Positions 1 through 9,882 of a DNA stretch of 64,000 nt are shown here, piece by piece. The DNA lies in assembly GCA_037178625.1 (NCBI GenBank), contig CM074146.1, forward strand, positions 1 through 64,000, given 5' to 3'. Origin of the DNA: Skeletonema tropicum. Its lineage: Eukaryota > Bacillariophyta > Thalassiosirophyceae > Thalassiosirales > Thalassiosiraceae. The translations under genes and the position numbers were made by a program. Below the pieces are notes generated by a model. The model had not been told where the DNA came from. It ran no database searches and was given only the letters and a program-made list of their open reading frames with translations. How positions within the stretch are numbered: position 1 is the first letter of the stretch; every line of letters starts with the position of its first letter.

Positions 1-1610
1 CCGAGTGTATAGCGTAGTTATGAGGATAATAATAAATAGGGGGGCGCCCGTAGGGGGGCGTAATAAATATTATTAGGAAGGCGTGGTTACTGCCAATATG
101 GGTGTGTTATTTGTGTGCCGCTGTGCGTTAACATGGGGGGTAATAGAAGAGGTGGTATGGGATGTCTCCGAGCGACGGAGCGAGAGATTTGACGTGTGAG
201 CAGTCGCTGCTCTATTGATATTATGGAAATTAATACAATAGCTGCAGTGATGAAACTTGACGGATAGCTGCGCCATGACATAGCGCTTATGTCATTTATA
301 AATTTATGCTACCGTACGGACGGGTTTGTTTGTTGTATGGCATCTTGTGTCTCTCTAGTGGAAGCGTCGGCCATGTCAATAGTTCGAGTTGAGGAGGAGA
401 TGAATGATCTGAGGGGTGATTCTTTGGTAGAGGTGCTCATACTGTGCAATCAAGCTGGCAGTAGCACTTTCAAATAAACTACAGTCACGGTTCAAAATAG
501 CCGTGGTCATGTTTCACTATCACATAAGCCACATTTCTGACGGTTATGTGAAAAAATTATCACTTTGTTTAGGGGAAAAAAATAAACAGCGGGCATGCCC
601 GCTTACCCCCAAAAAACTCACCAGTGCTATCATATGCCGAAGGTTTGTTGTCAACATTCATCAATTAATAATAACTTAGAAAATTACACGCAACAAGACC
701 AGGCCGATCCGCTGCAGTCAGAGGAGTGATCGAAGCAAGCTAAGTTTTGACTCACGTTCTATTTCAGACGTGTGTCGCTGATATGTATCAGTTGTCTGCT
801 GCATTTGTTGCTTGTTTTTATTTCGTGTATGGAAGTGCATAGATATCATGATGTTGTGTGCACATCTGTGATGTTTGTTTGCCTCTATCCCGCTGCGAGC
901 TTCCCATTCCAGTTCCATCCTCTTGGCCGGCACTAGCATCGGCATCTGTAGCATTCAAAGGAGGACTTTGATTCGGCGTGGGAGCGTAATGTGGATGCGG
1001 ATACCCCCGTCTCATTTGATTGTTTGAGCCATCAGTACGACACAAAAGTGACAAGATTATTGTTGAATTGCTGAATACGGTTGGAAGTGCCAATTATTCT
1101 ATCAGTATCGCGATCATGTACGGAGATATCTTTTTATTTTTCCTTACCCGGAAAGATTATGTGGTCGATTGCATGATGCTTGCACACAGCAGCGAATAGA
1201 TTGTTAGAGGTTTGCCACTGCCATGAGAAGGTTTATTTGTTGTGGTGTTGTCGCATATCGTTGTCCCAGCTGCTGCGTCCTATATTGTCACAATTATGTT
1301 GTCTTACTCTCGACCCGGCTGAATCGACGATGCCGATGTTGTGCGATGTGCCGAGAAGGTAAAAAAGATCTTTTTATGCGCTGATCGAGTAGATTGCCGC
1401 AGCAGATGGCAAGATTTGTGCGGCCGTGTGCATATCACTGGCGAGGCTAATACATGGCGTTCAAGGTGGGCATGCTGCTTGTTGTTCGTTTATGTCAGCA
1501 GCAAGATGTGGCCGGCCGAAGAACATCATTGAGTGCAACCACGCGATCTTTTGATCGGCAGCGGGGCCTGAGGCCGGAGGAGAAAAGTTGTGCAATTTGC
1601 AATTTCCAAG
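1..1610. other. No recognisable gene
   Basis: Only short open frames without recognisable domains are seen on either strand. Some low-complexity G-runs lie at 41-60 and a GC-rich inverted repeat (GCGGGC/GCCCGC) near 589-602. No RNA gene was recognised. Confidence 0.5.
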
Positions 1611-2122
1611 CTACTGGCGGGAACTAAATCGTACCGGAAATAAATCGTACCACGGAGAAATCTCCACACAAATCACTAACAAAACACAAAAAAGACGCAT
1701 TCTACACCCTAATATCATGGTTCTGAGCCTCCATGTCAACGCCTATCCCAAATAATCGACCATAATATGATAGTATAGACAAGTAGCTTTCGATAGAACC
1801 ACTGGTCAACGTTGTATGTAGTATACTCGCATAGCAGCAGCAGCGCAGGCATGCAGATATGCCGTAGACATGCGTCATTCTAGATCGAAATAGCAGTTAT
1901 TGGTCCCAAATTTGTCGATAGGTGCTCAATCTCGACGAACTATAGTCTCTTCTGCATCATATAATGTATATATACTGTTTGGGATTCTATGTTTAGGCTG
2001 CTATATGTATTTTCGTCGAGTATCATGGCCAAATTTATGACTCTTTTCATGTTGTTAGTGTTTTGTGCGTAAAATTTGATAAATCGTACCGCGGCGAGGT
2101 ACGATTTAGTTCCCGCCAGTAG
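1611..2122. mobile_element. MITE-like element with 25-bp perfect TIRs
   Basis: The ends are perfect inverted repeats of 25 bp, beginning CTACTGGCGGGAACTAAATC at 1611 and ending with its reverse complement at 2122. The 4-bp word CAAG flanks both sides and may be the target-site duplication. The 512-bp interior has no transposase-like frame, so this is a non-autonomous DNA transposon. The superfamily is not clear. A second, internal inverted copy of the ATAAATCGTACC word lies next to each terminus. Confidence 0.75.
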
Positions 2123-2692
2123 CAAGCCCAGCCAGGCAAAAAAGATCTTTTGTCTTTTGTGCGCGCTCGCTCCTTCGCCATTGTGTTTTGTGGTAGATGG
2201 AATGAGAACTGTTCGAACTTCAACCTTCAACCTTCTACCAAAAGAGCAGTCCCACTACCTGGTAGAGACAAGTAATTGTAAAAATAGGACTTTTTTAGTG
2301 TTGCAATCTTTTGTCTTCTGCCCGTGCTTTGAAGCGTGCTTTTAATTGACCAATGAAAAAGATACCTGTCTGAGATCTCAGACACGTATCTGAACATAAA
2401 TGTGACAGCTTTCAGCTAACTAGCACTATAGAGCACTGCCTATCCACCTGATGACACACATAACACGCACACCCAAAATTAAAAATTTCCAGGACAGTGG
2501 CGGGTCAATCAGAAAAAAATTTGACCTGGTCAAAAAAATATCATAACATAACAACTCCACATTGAAAATTATTTGCAGAGCAATTTTATTGTAGGACATA
2601 GTCATTTAAAATTATCTGACCTGAACACTTCCAATGGGACAAGGCCCCGAGGGCCACACTGCATTACATACACACATACAGAATGCCCAGGC
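2123..2692. other. No gene; possible exon boundary at 2579
   Basis: Nothing recognisable in most of the stretch. At 2575-2590 the sequence GCAG followed by AGCAATTTTAT resembles 5627-5639 upstream of the PIF1 remnant. Both encode SNFI(A/V)G and both are followed 60-95 bp later by the same GC hairpin, so this is probably a relic of the same element family. Confidence 0.35.
2643..2655. repeat. GGCCC-CGA-GGGCC hairpin, copy 1
   Basis: A 5-bp GC stem around a CGA loop. The same 13-mer or its reverse complement recurs at 3341, 5724 and 8431, always among transposon relics. Confidence 0.6.
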
Positions 2693-3478
2693 ATGCAGGG
2701 TACCCAGTTTATAATTGCACGTTTTGCACCAAGGATTGTTTGTGGGAAGCCCAATCTCTACGTTCTACACAATCAAGTCAATTCGGTTCTTCAACCTGAT
2801 ATCGTGAGTTACGAACATCATCGTCTCGGTCTCAATCATGGGGAGCGCATGGAACGCGTAGATATTCAAACCCTTATTGATGCATCACGCAACTTTGCAT
2901 ATTACGAAATCATCGTCATCGTATGCAGTATTACCACCCGAAGTAATCGGCTCTTTGATGGATTCTTACTGTTCATCGATATCTTTGCGAGAAGTGCTGT
3001 GCAGGAAATCTTTTTCGTCCGAACTCCAGATGAATACGACCAACTTCAACTTCACGACAAACTTCAGCACCAAGTCGCGGATGACTGTATATACCTTGAA
3101 GTTCAAGTCACAAATGGTAACAAGCCCTTCTCACAAGTCACAAACGGCAATAGGCCCTTCGCGAACAATCGCAATACTTTATCATCCACATTTTCTATGG
3201 CCGATCTACGTCTACCTAGTTCAAAGGAGGAAGAACTACTCAGTCTACCTAGTCCAAAGGAGGAAGAACTACTCATCCAATATCCTTCTCCTACGGGAAA
3301 GATCAATGATTATCAAGAGCTTCTGGAAATGCCAATTATCGGCCCTCGGGGCCCCCGTTCATGGAGTGCAGAGCAGCGTAATAGGGGGCCGCAGGTGCCC
3401 TTCTATTACAGGTGGGAAATTCAGATTTTTTCAGCCAAATTATTCTACAGAGTTCTAGGTAGGAATAAGTATATGTGA
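2693..3478 (+). CDS. Hypothetical protein, 261 aa (uncertain)
   Basis: This open frame starts at the first ATG; the frame is open further upstream to about 2573, where there is no ATG. No domain is recognised. It contains two imperfect internal duplications: VTNGNKPF/VTNGNRPF and LPSSKEEELL/LPSPKEEELL, the second made by a 33-bp tandem DNA repeat near 3211-3276. A GGCCC-TCG-GGGCC hairpin lies inside the frame at 3341-3353. A second long frame overlaps on the same strand, so coding potential is doubtful. It may be part of the neighbouring transposon relics. Confidence 0.25.
   Translation: MQGTQFIIARFAPRIVCGKPNLYVLHNQVNSVLQPDIVSYEHHRLGLNHGERMERVDIQTLIDASRNFAYYEIIVIVCSITTRSNRLFDGFLLFIDIFARSAVQEIFFVRTPDEYDQLQLHDKLQHQVADDCIYLEVQVTNGNKPFSQVTNGNRPFANNRNTLSSTFSMADLRLPSSKEEELLSLPSPKEEELLIQYPSPTGKINDYQELLEMPIIGPRGPRSWSAEQRNRGPQVPFYYRWEIQIFSAKLFYRVLGRNKYM
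3341..3353. repeat. GGCCC-TCG-GGGCC hairpin, copy 2 (reverse orientation)
   Basis: Reverse complement of the hairpin at 2643-2655, with loop TCG. Confidence 0.6.
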
Positions 3479-3536
3479 AATTTAGTGTGAAGGTTTACTG
3501 TTGGGACACGTAGAGTCCTCAGTAGAGCCTACCGGC

Positions 3537-3580
3537 GTAGGATCTGTATGTGTTCCTACGTAGAAAGCGAGAAGTACCTG
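3537..3580. repeat. Left copy of inverted repeat bounding the PIF1 region
   Basis: 3552-3580 is a perfect 29-bp reverse complement of 7732-7760, and weaker identity extends to 3537/7775. It lies about 215 bp beyond the stop of the minus-strand PIF1 relic. The right copy lies about 240 bp beyond the stop of the plus-strand PIF1 frame. It is therefore either the TIR of one 4.2-kb element or a conserved 3'-end motif of two elements. Confidence 0.7.
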
Positions 3581-3793
3581 TTGAAAGCGAGAAATTCAAT
3601 GTACTAAATGCGCTTTTTTGGCGTCTAAATCCGTCTTTACGAGAAAGAAATACAGGTTTTGCACAGGTTTTAGTCGATTTAGTTGTTGTATTTCTTCAAC
3701 GTAAGAAATGGTCTTTTTTGCAGAATTGTGCAGTGATCAATTTTACTAATGTAATGACCTGATGCAGACGGACTCTGGATTTAGTCGATGTAT

Positions 3794-4258
3794 TCATCGT
3801 CGTGAGAAATTGTCTTTTTTTGTAGAATCGTACTTTCTCTTGCTATACCTCGTCTTCGTCTCTTCTGCCTTTCCCTCCAAGTATTCTACCCACTTTGCTC
3901 GCTTCTTGTATGATTCGCAGAGCTGCCCATTTTGCTTTCTCTTGCAATTTTTTATTCGGTTCGTTGAAACGCTGTTTCCCGTCCAGTATATGGCACTGTC
4001 CGTTGGGTATGCTTGATCTTTGGAACCAAGTGTTTTGCCTCTGCTAGTTGCCACGTACAATGTCCCAAGGTTCTTGCTAATCTCCCACAACTCATCTGAC
4101 GGATCTAATATCATTCGGTTCCAGCGGTCTCCTTCGTCGAATCCAGCTTCAAGTCCTTGACAGCGGTGAATGGTGATGGCGTAAGCGATTTGCAATGGCA
4201 TGAATAATGCGGTGCAGCATCCCTTGTTGCAAATCTGCTCGTAGGGAGGGATGGGCAC
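3794..4258 (-). pseudogene. PIF1-family helicase, C-terminal fragment
   Basis: The minus-strand frame encodes about 154 residues closely similar to the last part of the protein at 5838-7490. It has helicase motif V (PLQIAYAITIHRCQG) and motif VI (YVATSRG), then a Lys-rich tail. There is no ATG at the frame start (GTG), and the upstream minus-strand DNA still resembles the other copy but is out of frame. Walker A, Walker B and motifs III-IV are missing. PIF1 family helicases unwind 5'-3' and are often carried by eukaryotic transposons. This is a dead, inverted, diverged partner of the plus-strand copy. Confidence 0.8.
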
Positions 4259-4427
4259 GTGCTGTGCGCATTACGTTGGAATTGGAAGGATGCATTTGCA
4301 TCGGTATGCAAATAAAACGAGTTAGTAGTGTTTTTGCAGCACAATGATACATGTACATGACAAGCTGGTGAATTGGTAAAATTGTGCAGTGAACGATTTT
4401 ATGTATTGTGTTGTGGTTGTGTTAGTG

Positions 4428-5060
4428 TTAGTCTGTGAAAGTATTTAGAGACACAACACAAGAACAACTTTCCGCGGAACAAAACTCACTGGATTGGTAC
4501 TTGAACTTGGCCTTGGACCCAGCTTCGTTGCTTTGCTTTGGCGGCGTGACGACTGCATGTATAGTTTTTGAAAGGAAGGCTATCAAGCTTTTTTCTCTCA
4601 CTCTCGTCAACAACAAATGTTGCCATGGATCGGAAGATAGGATCGTTTGTGCGGATGGTAGCCCAAGGATATTCATACCATTTCCAGTTAGAAGTTGAAG
4701 CCTCCTTCGAAACATGCCCCCGTTTCAGTCCGCTGTGAGTGTGAGACAACTCCGTCAAAGTAGATGAGGTCGAAGCATCGGCCGACTTCGAAGAACATGC
4801 GACACGCTCAAGGCCGCAAGGTTGACTCATCAAACGACGAAACCCATTGCCATTACATCCAACATTTGAAGTCGCGCCATCGGCATTAGTCTCCTGCTCT
4901 TGTCCAACATGAGACAGCTCCGCCACAGTCGATGATGCCCGACTTTGATGCACTTGCGCTTGCCTGCCACTTACGGCCGCTAGGTTTACTCATCAAATGA
5001 CGAGAACCCTTGCCATTAGTGTTAGATCCAACAGCTGACGTCGCGGCAGCAGCGCATCGG
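4428..5060 (-). pseudogene. Degenerate repeat-containing ORF between the two PIF1 copies
   Basis: The minus strand encodes a Ser/Thr-rich frame (about 155 residues at 4486-4953). The module NGNGFRRLMSQPCG, followed by a Ser-rich stretch and ELSH, is present, and a second copy (NGKGSRHLMSKPSG) lies just upstream in another frame. So an internal duplication has been frameshifted. No domain is recognised. It probably belonged to the PIF1-carrying element. Confidence 0.4.
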
Positions 5061-5744
5061 TATTGCCAATTATCATGATTGTGTACTTAGATTGATAAGA
5101 AGTAGAAAGGTTTACACAATACTTTATGATTGCAATGAAAAAATAATAGATCGACCGCGAGATGTGGACGGAAGCGATTTGCTGTCAACGAAGCAGGAGG
5201 AACACGCTGTCAGACAGAGAAAGAATCCAGACACGGATAGATGAAGAAATAATTAAGTATACCGATTCGGACTAATTTTTGTCAATTGAATTTGTCACAA
5301 ATGGGACACAATATCGATGAATGTAAATGCATGCGTCACCGGACAAATGAGAACCAACACCTCAGCTGTACATAATGACGTGTTGATGAAGTTGAAGCGA
5401 CACGTGGCAAAATCCAAAAAAACGAAAAGAAGCGCCGGGCGGAGGCTGAGTATGTCAGTTTTGTCACGTCCGCGAAGAATCCAGAGAAACTGTCAAGCAC
5501 GAGAAAGACACTTTGAATTGGTAAAATTGTGCACAATACAATTCTACTAATTTATCCTACATACCATAACAACAAAACAGAACATCACCATGCACCAAAT
5601 ACACTAAGACTATGTCTACGTCATTGCAGAGCAACTTTATAGCCGGATTCCATTGTAAAAAGACTATATGTAAATGTAAAACCAAAGTGCAATGACCTAC
5701 TACAAATGACACAAAACTGGACAGGCCCCGAGGGCCCGCGCTGA
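5061..5744. other. Non-coding; possible decayed intron/exon of the PIF1 gene
   Basis: A GT-AG interval from about 5521 (GGTAAAATTG) to 5629 (TTGCAG) looks like an intron with a CTAAT-like branch site. The GTGCA(G/C)-type sequence after AAATTG recurs near 3722 and 4379. No protein domain is recognised here. Confidence 0.35.
5724..5736. repeat. GGCCC-CGA-GGGCC hairpin, copy 3
   Basis: Same 13-mer as at 2643, located just upstream of the first helicase-like residues. Confidence 0.6.
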
Positions 5745-5837
5745 TCCCGCCACAGGCACCACCACGCTCGCCACATTCTGCGCGCCCCTGTTTATAATGT
5801 CAAGGGCTGCACGCTGCATTCCCTTCTTGGTATTAAC

Positions 5838-7490
5838 GTGCAGGTGCCATGGGCATCTTTGAATGTTGAAAGGAAGAAAGAGCTTCAAAAGAAGCTCAAA
5901 GAACTTCTTGTCTTGATGGTCGACGAGAGAAGCATGATGAATTCACACGTGACATATGGAGCTGAAGAGCACGTTCGAGAATGTGCATTTTACGGACACA
6001 ATAACACGGAGCGGTGGGGTGGTGTTCCTGTTGTACTGTTGTTCGGTGACGATTTCCAATTGCCACCAACGGACATGAATGGAGCCATAAGCGGATATGA
6101 CAAGTATCACAATAACCAGAGACCCCAATCAATGACTGCAAGAAGCAAGAACAACCAGGTATGCGAGTACGAAGGTTGTTACATTCTTACTGTCATGATG
6201 GTAGATAATGTGTTCAAATTGACTCGAAACTTCAGGACACAAGACAAGGACGACTGCGAATTGATGAACAGAATGAGAGTGGGCGATCAAACAAAGGAGG
6301 ACGCACGTCGTTTGATCAACTTGCATTTAAGCTACTATTCCTCCAAGTTCAGAGACACTATCGAGGACGATCCAAAAACATTGCATGCCTACGCAAAACG
6401 GGAGGAAATGAATAAGCAAAATGTCAAAATGCTCGTAAAAACACAGAAACGGTTGTCAGTACCGGTAGCACGGCTCAGATGCCAATTCAAGAGCAACATG
6501 GTTGGCAATCCCACTGTGTACCAGTCGCATTTCTTCGGCAAAAAGATGTTGTACACTTTAGACGTTTCCGTTGGTGTGCACGTGTGCCTGGAGACAGCTA
6601 ACATTGATCCGAACTCTGGCCTGTACGTTGGAGCGATTGGGAAGGTGATTGACATCGTTTATGACGAGCAGCACTCCGTAGGACCAAACACAAATGGTGT
6701 TGAATCCCTCCCAAAGTATATAGTCGTTGATTTCCCATACTTCAAACCGCGGCAAGGCATTGAACCCTGGGACAAAAAGAATCCAACGGTGAGTGAATGT
6801 AGAAATGTATTCTTGAATTCGAAATATAGCATGGCACTGATCAATCATCCCTCTTTACACAAATTTGCAATCACTCCACTCCACCACTCCACTCAGCACG
6901 TGCCAATACCACCCTACACTCACATCTGCAACAAGGGATGCTGTACTGCCACGTTCATGCCCCTGCAAATTGCATTCGCAATCACAATACACCGCTGCCA
7001 GGGCATGGAGGCCGGGTTCGGCAAGGACGATCGATGGAATCGCATGGTGATAGATCCGTCAGATGAGCTCTGGGAGAGAAGCCAGTGCCTTGGGACAGGA
7101 TACGTTGCTACCAGCAGGGGCAAAACACTTGGTTCCAAAAATGTTATGCACCCGACGGATAGTGCCATTTATTGGACAGGGCCGAGCGTGTCTGTAGAAC
7201 GGTTACACAATTGCAAGACGAACCAAGATGGCCAACTCTGCAAACTCTTCAAGAAGCGGGACAAATGGGTCAAGTACCTTGACGGCAAGGCAGAAGAAAC
7301 CAAGACAAGATACAACAAAAGAAAGCTTGATGAAATGACGAAAACAACTTATCAAAAGGCAGTGAGTGGTACTTTAATAAAGAATAGAGAGGACCTGACG
7401 AACCGCATCACCGAAATCATAACCAGCCCAAACAAAAAATGGAAAGAAACGAAGAAAGAATACCAATTGCCACGCGATTATTTTGCCTAG
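5838..7490 (+). CDS. PIF1-family helicase, N-terminally truncated (transposon-derived)
   Basis: PIF1-like SF1 helicase core of about 550 residues without an ATG start; the first possible initiator is GTG at 5838. Visible motifs are II (VDERSMM, residues ~28-34), III (VVLLFGDDFQLPPT, ~65-78), IV (LTRNFRTQ), V (PLQIAFAITIHRCQG, ~374-388) and VI (YVATSRG). The frame is open upstream to 5745 and encodes KGCTLHSLLGI, the conserved PIF1 motif Ia region. An ATG-like PATGT motif lies in another frame near 5745, so a frameshift is likely. Walker A is absent, so an ATPase is not expected. It ends in a Lys-rich tail. A diverged C-terminal copy lies inverted at 3794-4258. No Helitron Rep motif was found. 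Confidence 0.8.
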   Translation: MQVPWASLNVERKKELQKKLKELLVLMVDERSMMNSHVTYGAEEHVRECAFYGHNNTERWGGVPVVLLFGDDFQLPPTDMNGAISGYDKYHNNQRPQSMTARSKNNQVCEYEGCYILTVMMVDNVFKLTRNFRTQDKDDCELMNRMRVGDQTKEDARRLINLHLSYYSSKFRDTIEDDPKTLHAYAKREEMNKQNVKMLVKTQKRLSVPVARLRCQFKSNMVGNPTVYQSHFFGKKMLYTLDVSVGVHVCLETANIDPNSGLYVGAIGKVIDIVYDEQHSVGPNTNGVESLPKYIVVDFPYFKPRQGIEPWDKKNPTVSECRNVFLNSKYSMALINHPSLHKFAITPLHHSTQHVPIPPYTHICNKGCCTATFMPLQIAFAITIHRCQGMEAGFGKDDRWNRMVIDPSDELWERSQCLGTGYVATSRGKTLGSKNVMHPTDSAIYWTGPSVSVERLHNCKTNQDGQLCKLFKKRDKWVKYLDGKAEETKTRYNKRKLDEMTKTTYQKAVSGTLIKNREDLTNRITEIITSPNKKWKETKKEYQLPRDYFA

Positions 7491-7798
7491 TGGACGATAC
7501 AATGCGATATTCACAACTTGCATGGAAAATAAATTTGTCTTGAAGACAAAATTATTTTCAATCGACATGACAAATTAACGACAATCAATAAAGGATACAA
7601 CAAAGGGAGAATATTTCTCGTGATGAAGAAACATGTCACCTATAATGACAATGTACCTGTATTTCTTTCTGCAATTGACGGTATCCTCGACAGATATAGC
7701 CAATCAATTTCTGTAAAAAGCGCCTTTAAGCCAGGTACTTCTCGCTTTCTACGTAGGAACAAGTACAAATCCTACAGCAGTATGGGTCTACAGAGCCT
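7491..7798. other. 3' flank of PIF1 remnant
   Basis: No gene is seen. A short inverted repeat (AAATAATTTTGTCTTCAAGA-type, around 7528-7562) could form a hairpin just after the helicase stop. The right copy of the bounding inverted repeat follows. Confidence 0.4.
7732..7775. repeat. Right copy of inverted repeat bounding the PIF1 region
   Basis: Perfect 29-bp reverse complement of 3552-3580 at 7732-7760, with weaker match outward. The key word is TTCTCGCTTTCTACGTAGGA. Confidence 0.7.
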
Positions 7799-7912
7799 CT
7801 GTAAATGGCGTCAGTAAAAGGGGGGTGCGTAACCACACGTCCAGACGACTTAAACTGGACTTATGGTGAGCAGTCACAAAGAGGTATGTAAAGTTAGACA
7901 ACCTCAACACTC
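7799..7912. repeat. 114-bp direct repeat, copy 1
   Basis: Nearly identical (two substitutions noticed) to 8105-8218. It begins CTGTAAATGGCGTCAGTAAA and ends at CAACACTC. Confidence 0.85.
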
Positions 7913-8104
7913 CTTCTCGAAACATGAACCGCCGTCAAGCTGTCGTACTTCGCTCCTTCTAACTGCCATATCACTTGCTCCATATTACGGACCCTGAATT
8001 TTACTTCGTCGAGATAACACTCCTCATAATGCCTACCTCACAACAACATGCTTCTGGCGAGGCTCGAACTAGGGACCAGAGCGAAGCGTACTTGGGCTCA
8101 TAAC

Positions 8105-8218
8105 CTGTAAATGGCGTCAGTAAAAGGGGGGTGCGTATCCACACGTCCAGACGACTTAAACTGGACTTGTGGTGAGCAGTCACAAAGAGGTATGTAAAGT
8201 TAGACAACCTCAACACTC
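8105..8218. repeat. 114-bp direct repeat, copy 2
   Basis: Second copy of the 7799-7912 repeat. The 192 bp between the copies hold no recognised gene. The reverse-transcriptase scrap starts immediately after this copy. Confidence 0.85.
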
Positions 8219-8443
8219 TAACCTGCCAGCCACGTTTGGTGGCATCGGTCTCTACGATTTGACTGTTGAAACTGCGGCTGCTACTTTATCCTCATTCTTG
8301 CAACACTATGGCACAACTTCAGCCCTAGGGATCACTTTAAGAGCGGCTATGGAACACCTCCAAGTGGAAATAGGAGTACCGGACTGTCCCTTTAACTATG
8401 AGACACTTCACTGCGCTTGTTTCGACCCGGGGCCCCGAGGGCC
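8219..8443 (+). pseudogene. Retroelement fragment (reverse-transcriptase C-terminal region)
   Basis: The frame encodes about 70 residues starting near LPATFGGIGLYDL and continuing through FLQHYGTTSALGITLRAAME. This resembles the region after the palm/thumb in protist non-LTR-type reverse transcriptases (GG-G-L, then a helix, then a short Leu-rich segment). It stops at the GGCCC-CGA-GGGCC hairpin at 8431. No catalytic YxDD motif is present. Call based on pattern memory only. Confidence 0.4.
8431..8443. repeat. GGCCC-CGA-GGGCC hairpin, copy 4
   Basis: Same 13-mer as at 2643. It sits exactly at the left edge of the 451-bp direct repeat. Confidence 0.6.
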
Positions 8444-8444
8444 G

Positions 8445-8895
8445 ACTACTCGACTAACGAAGTATTTTTCATTTGTAGACAGTGTGGCATCAGCCAACGG
8501 TTCCAACAAAGGGTTCTAAGTATTCAACTTAATTAATTTTCATTCTCGACTTGTGTCATGGTCGCGTAGTCGAATGATGATGGATTTTGCTTCCTCAATC
8601 TTTGGCGGTGATGGATTTCTCGTAAACTGACGCACTCTGAAACAAAGGTCCCGTCTCTAAAATATCTATTCCTAAAATAGTGCCGATGACGTTGCGTTCA
8701 TACATACGTTTGTACACAAAATCGTACTAACGTAACATTAGCCCTACAGGAATTAGACAGCCAATGATATTAACTTTGAGATAATAACCGCATCGTAGGT
8801 GTATTCGTTTTGTGTGTGGTGTTAGGGGTGTAGGAGCAAAGGTCATCATGGAGACCATCCTGTTGAGCTCAGAATTGGAGCTGGAGGAGGAGAAA
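8445..8895. repeat. 451-bp direct repeat, copy 1
   Basis: Almost identical to 9883-10337; the only clear difference is a 4-bp indel after TTCTCGTAAA. It covers the 3' end of the minus-strand gene at 8727-9452. It does not start TG or end CA, so an LTR is not supported. A 1.44-kb segmental duplication with a truncated second unit is the simpler reading. Confidence 0.9.
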
Positions 8896-9452
8896 TCTGC
8901 AATAAGAGCGCTCGGAAACTCCCCGTACTCATGAAAAATCATCAGAACACAACGACCTTGTCGAAGTTGTGCCTGCGATGTGTAGGTACCAGTCTTGGTA
9001 GAAGCAGCAGCAGCAGCAGGCGCTTGTGGAGTCACAAGTGTTGTTTGTTCCGCATAAAAAATTAATTTCATCTCCATTGGATTAGCAAGTCCACCATTAG
9101 CTCCTCCATCAATTAATCCAGACGTATTAGTGGATATTGCAGCAGCCTTGGAGAGTCCATTATAAAATTCGAAGAAATTCCCATCTTCCGCAATTGCCAT
9201 AGAATCAATCCTGTTGGCAGTAGGATAATCTCCGAATAATCCGGCAATAAATGAGGGTCTCCGCCACCTCGAACGAACCTTGAAGTCAAATTCTTCCTTG
9301 AAATCCCTAAAACCATAAATGATTTCAGGCCTGCATGGAGAAATCTCCTCTGCACACGTATCAACCCGGTCGATATCTAGATATAAATCTGACATGCCAA
9401 AATTAATCCTCTGCACATTACCGTCCGCTTCTTTTGACGGAATGGATTCCAT
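8727..9452 (-). CDS. Hypothetical protein, 241 aa
   Basis: ATG-initiated minus-strand frame, not recognised. It begins MESIPSKEADGNVQRINFGM, has an Arg/Trp-rich stretch (RSRWRRPSFIAGLFG), an Ala/Pro-rich linker, then CVLMIFHEYGEFPSALIADF and a Ser run. Neither a signal peptide nor a membrane segment is obvious. The last ~55 codons lie in the 451-bp direct repeat and are repeated alone at 10169-10337. The C-terminus may therefore have been altered by the duplication. Codon-level coherence makes it better than a random frame. Confidence 0.5.
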   Translation of the reverse strand: MESIPSKEADGNVQRINFGMSDLYLDIDRVDTCAEEISPCRPEIIYGFRDFKEEFDFKVRSRWRRPSFIAGLFGDYPTANRIDSMAIAEDGNFFEFYNGLSKAAAISTNTSGLIDGGANGGLANPMEMKLIFYAEQTTLVTPQAPAAAAASTKTGTYTSQAQLRQGRCVLMIFHEYGEFPSALIADFSSSSSNSELNRMVSMMTFAPTPLTPHTKRIHLRCGYYLKVNIIGCLIPVGLMLR

Positions 9453-9882
9453 TTCTGATTGGTATTCACGGGTAACTTTCTAAACTCAAACGAACGAACT
9501 CACTGGGCCGGCGACACTAAAGCCTGCCTCGGATCTCCAATAAGGATTACCTCTTCAAATAAGTCAAAGCTTTCTCAGACGAATGTCTAGCCTTCAGGGA
9601 ACAATACTCACAACTCCAAACACTTCCGTAAAGTTGATTATTGTGTCGAACTCCGATAAGCTTTAGTAGATCAGACCCGAGACTGTTAATCTTTTGCCTT
9701 ATGATCGTTTCTATTGCATACGGATACGACAAACGTGAAGTGTAGCGTAGATCTAGGAAGACTTCGATGTTGTGGAGGTCTTCGGTCGATTTGGAGCATC
9801 ACAACCGCGGCGGATTTACGTATGATCGGGAGATAGAAGGAACTAAGGTGTACACGGATCACTCAAGATCACTGTTGGGCGT
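9453..9882. other. No recognisable gene
   Basis: Upstream flank of the minus-strand hypothetical gene. Only short frames occur, with no motif seen. Confidence 0.5.

Noticed and set aside
2877..3458. 193-aa alternative frame over the hypothetical ORF
   Set aside because: Same strand, shifted frame, no recognisable domain; it lowers confidence in both frames.
3552..7760. Complete Helitron
   Set aside because: A PIF1-type helicase is present, but no Rep (HUH) motif, no TC start and no CTRR end at a fixed distance from a hairpin.
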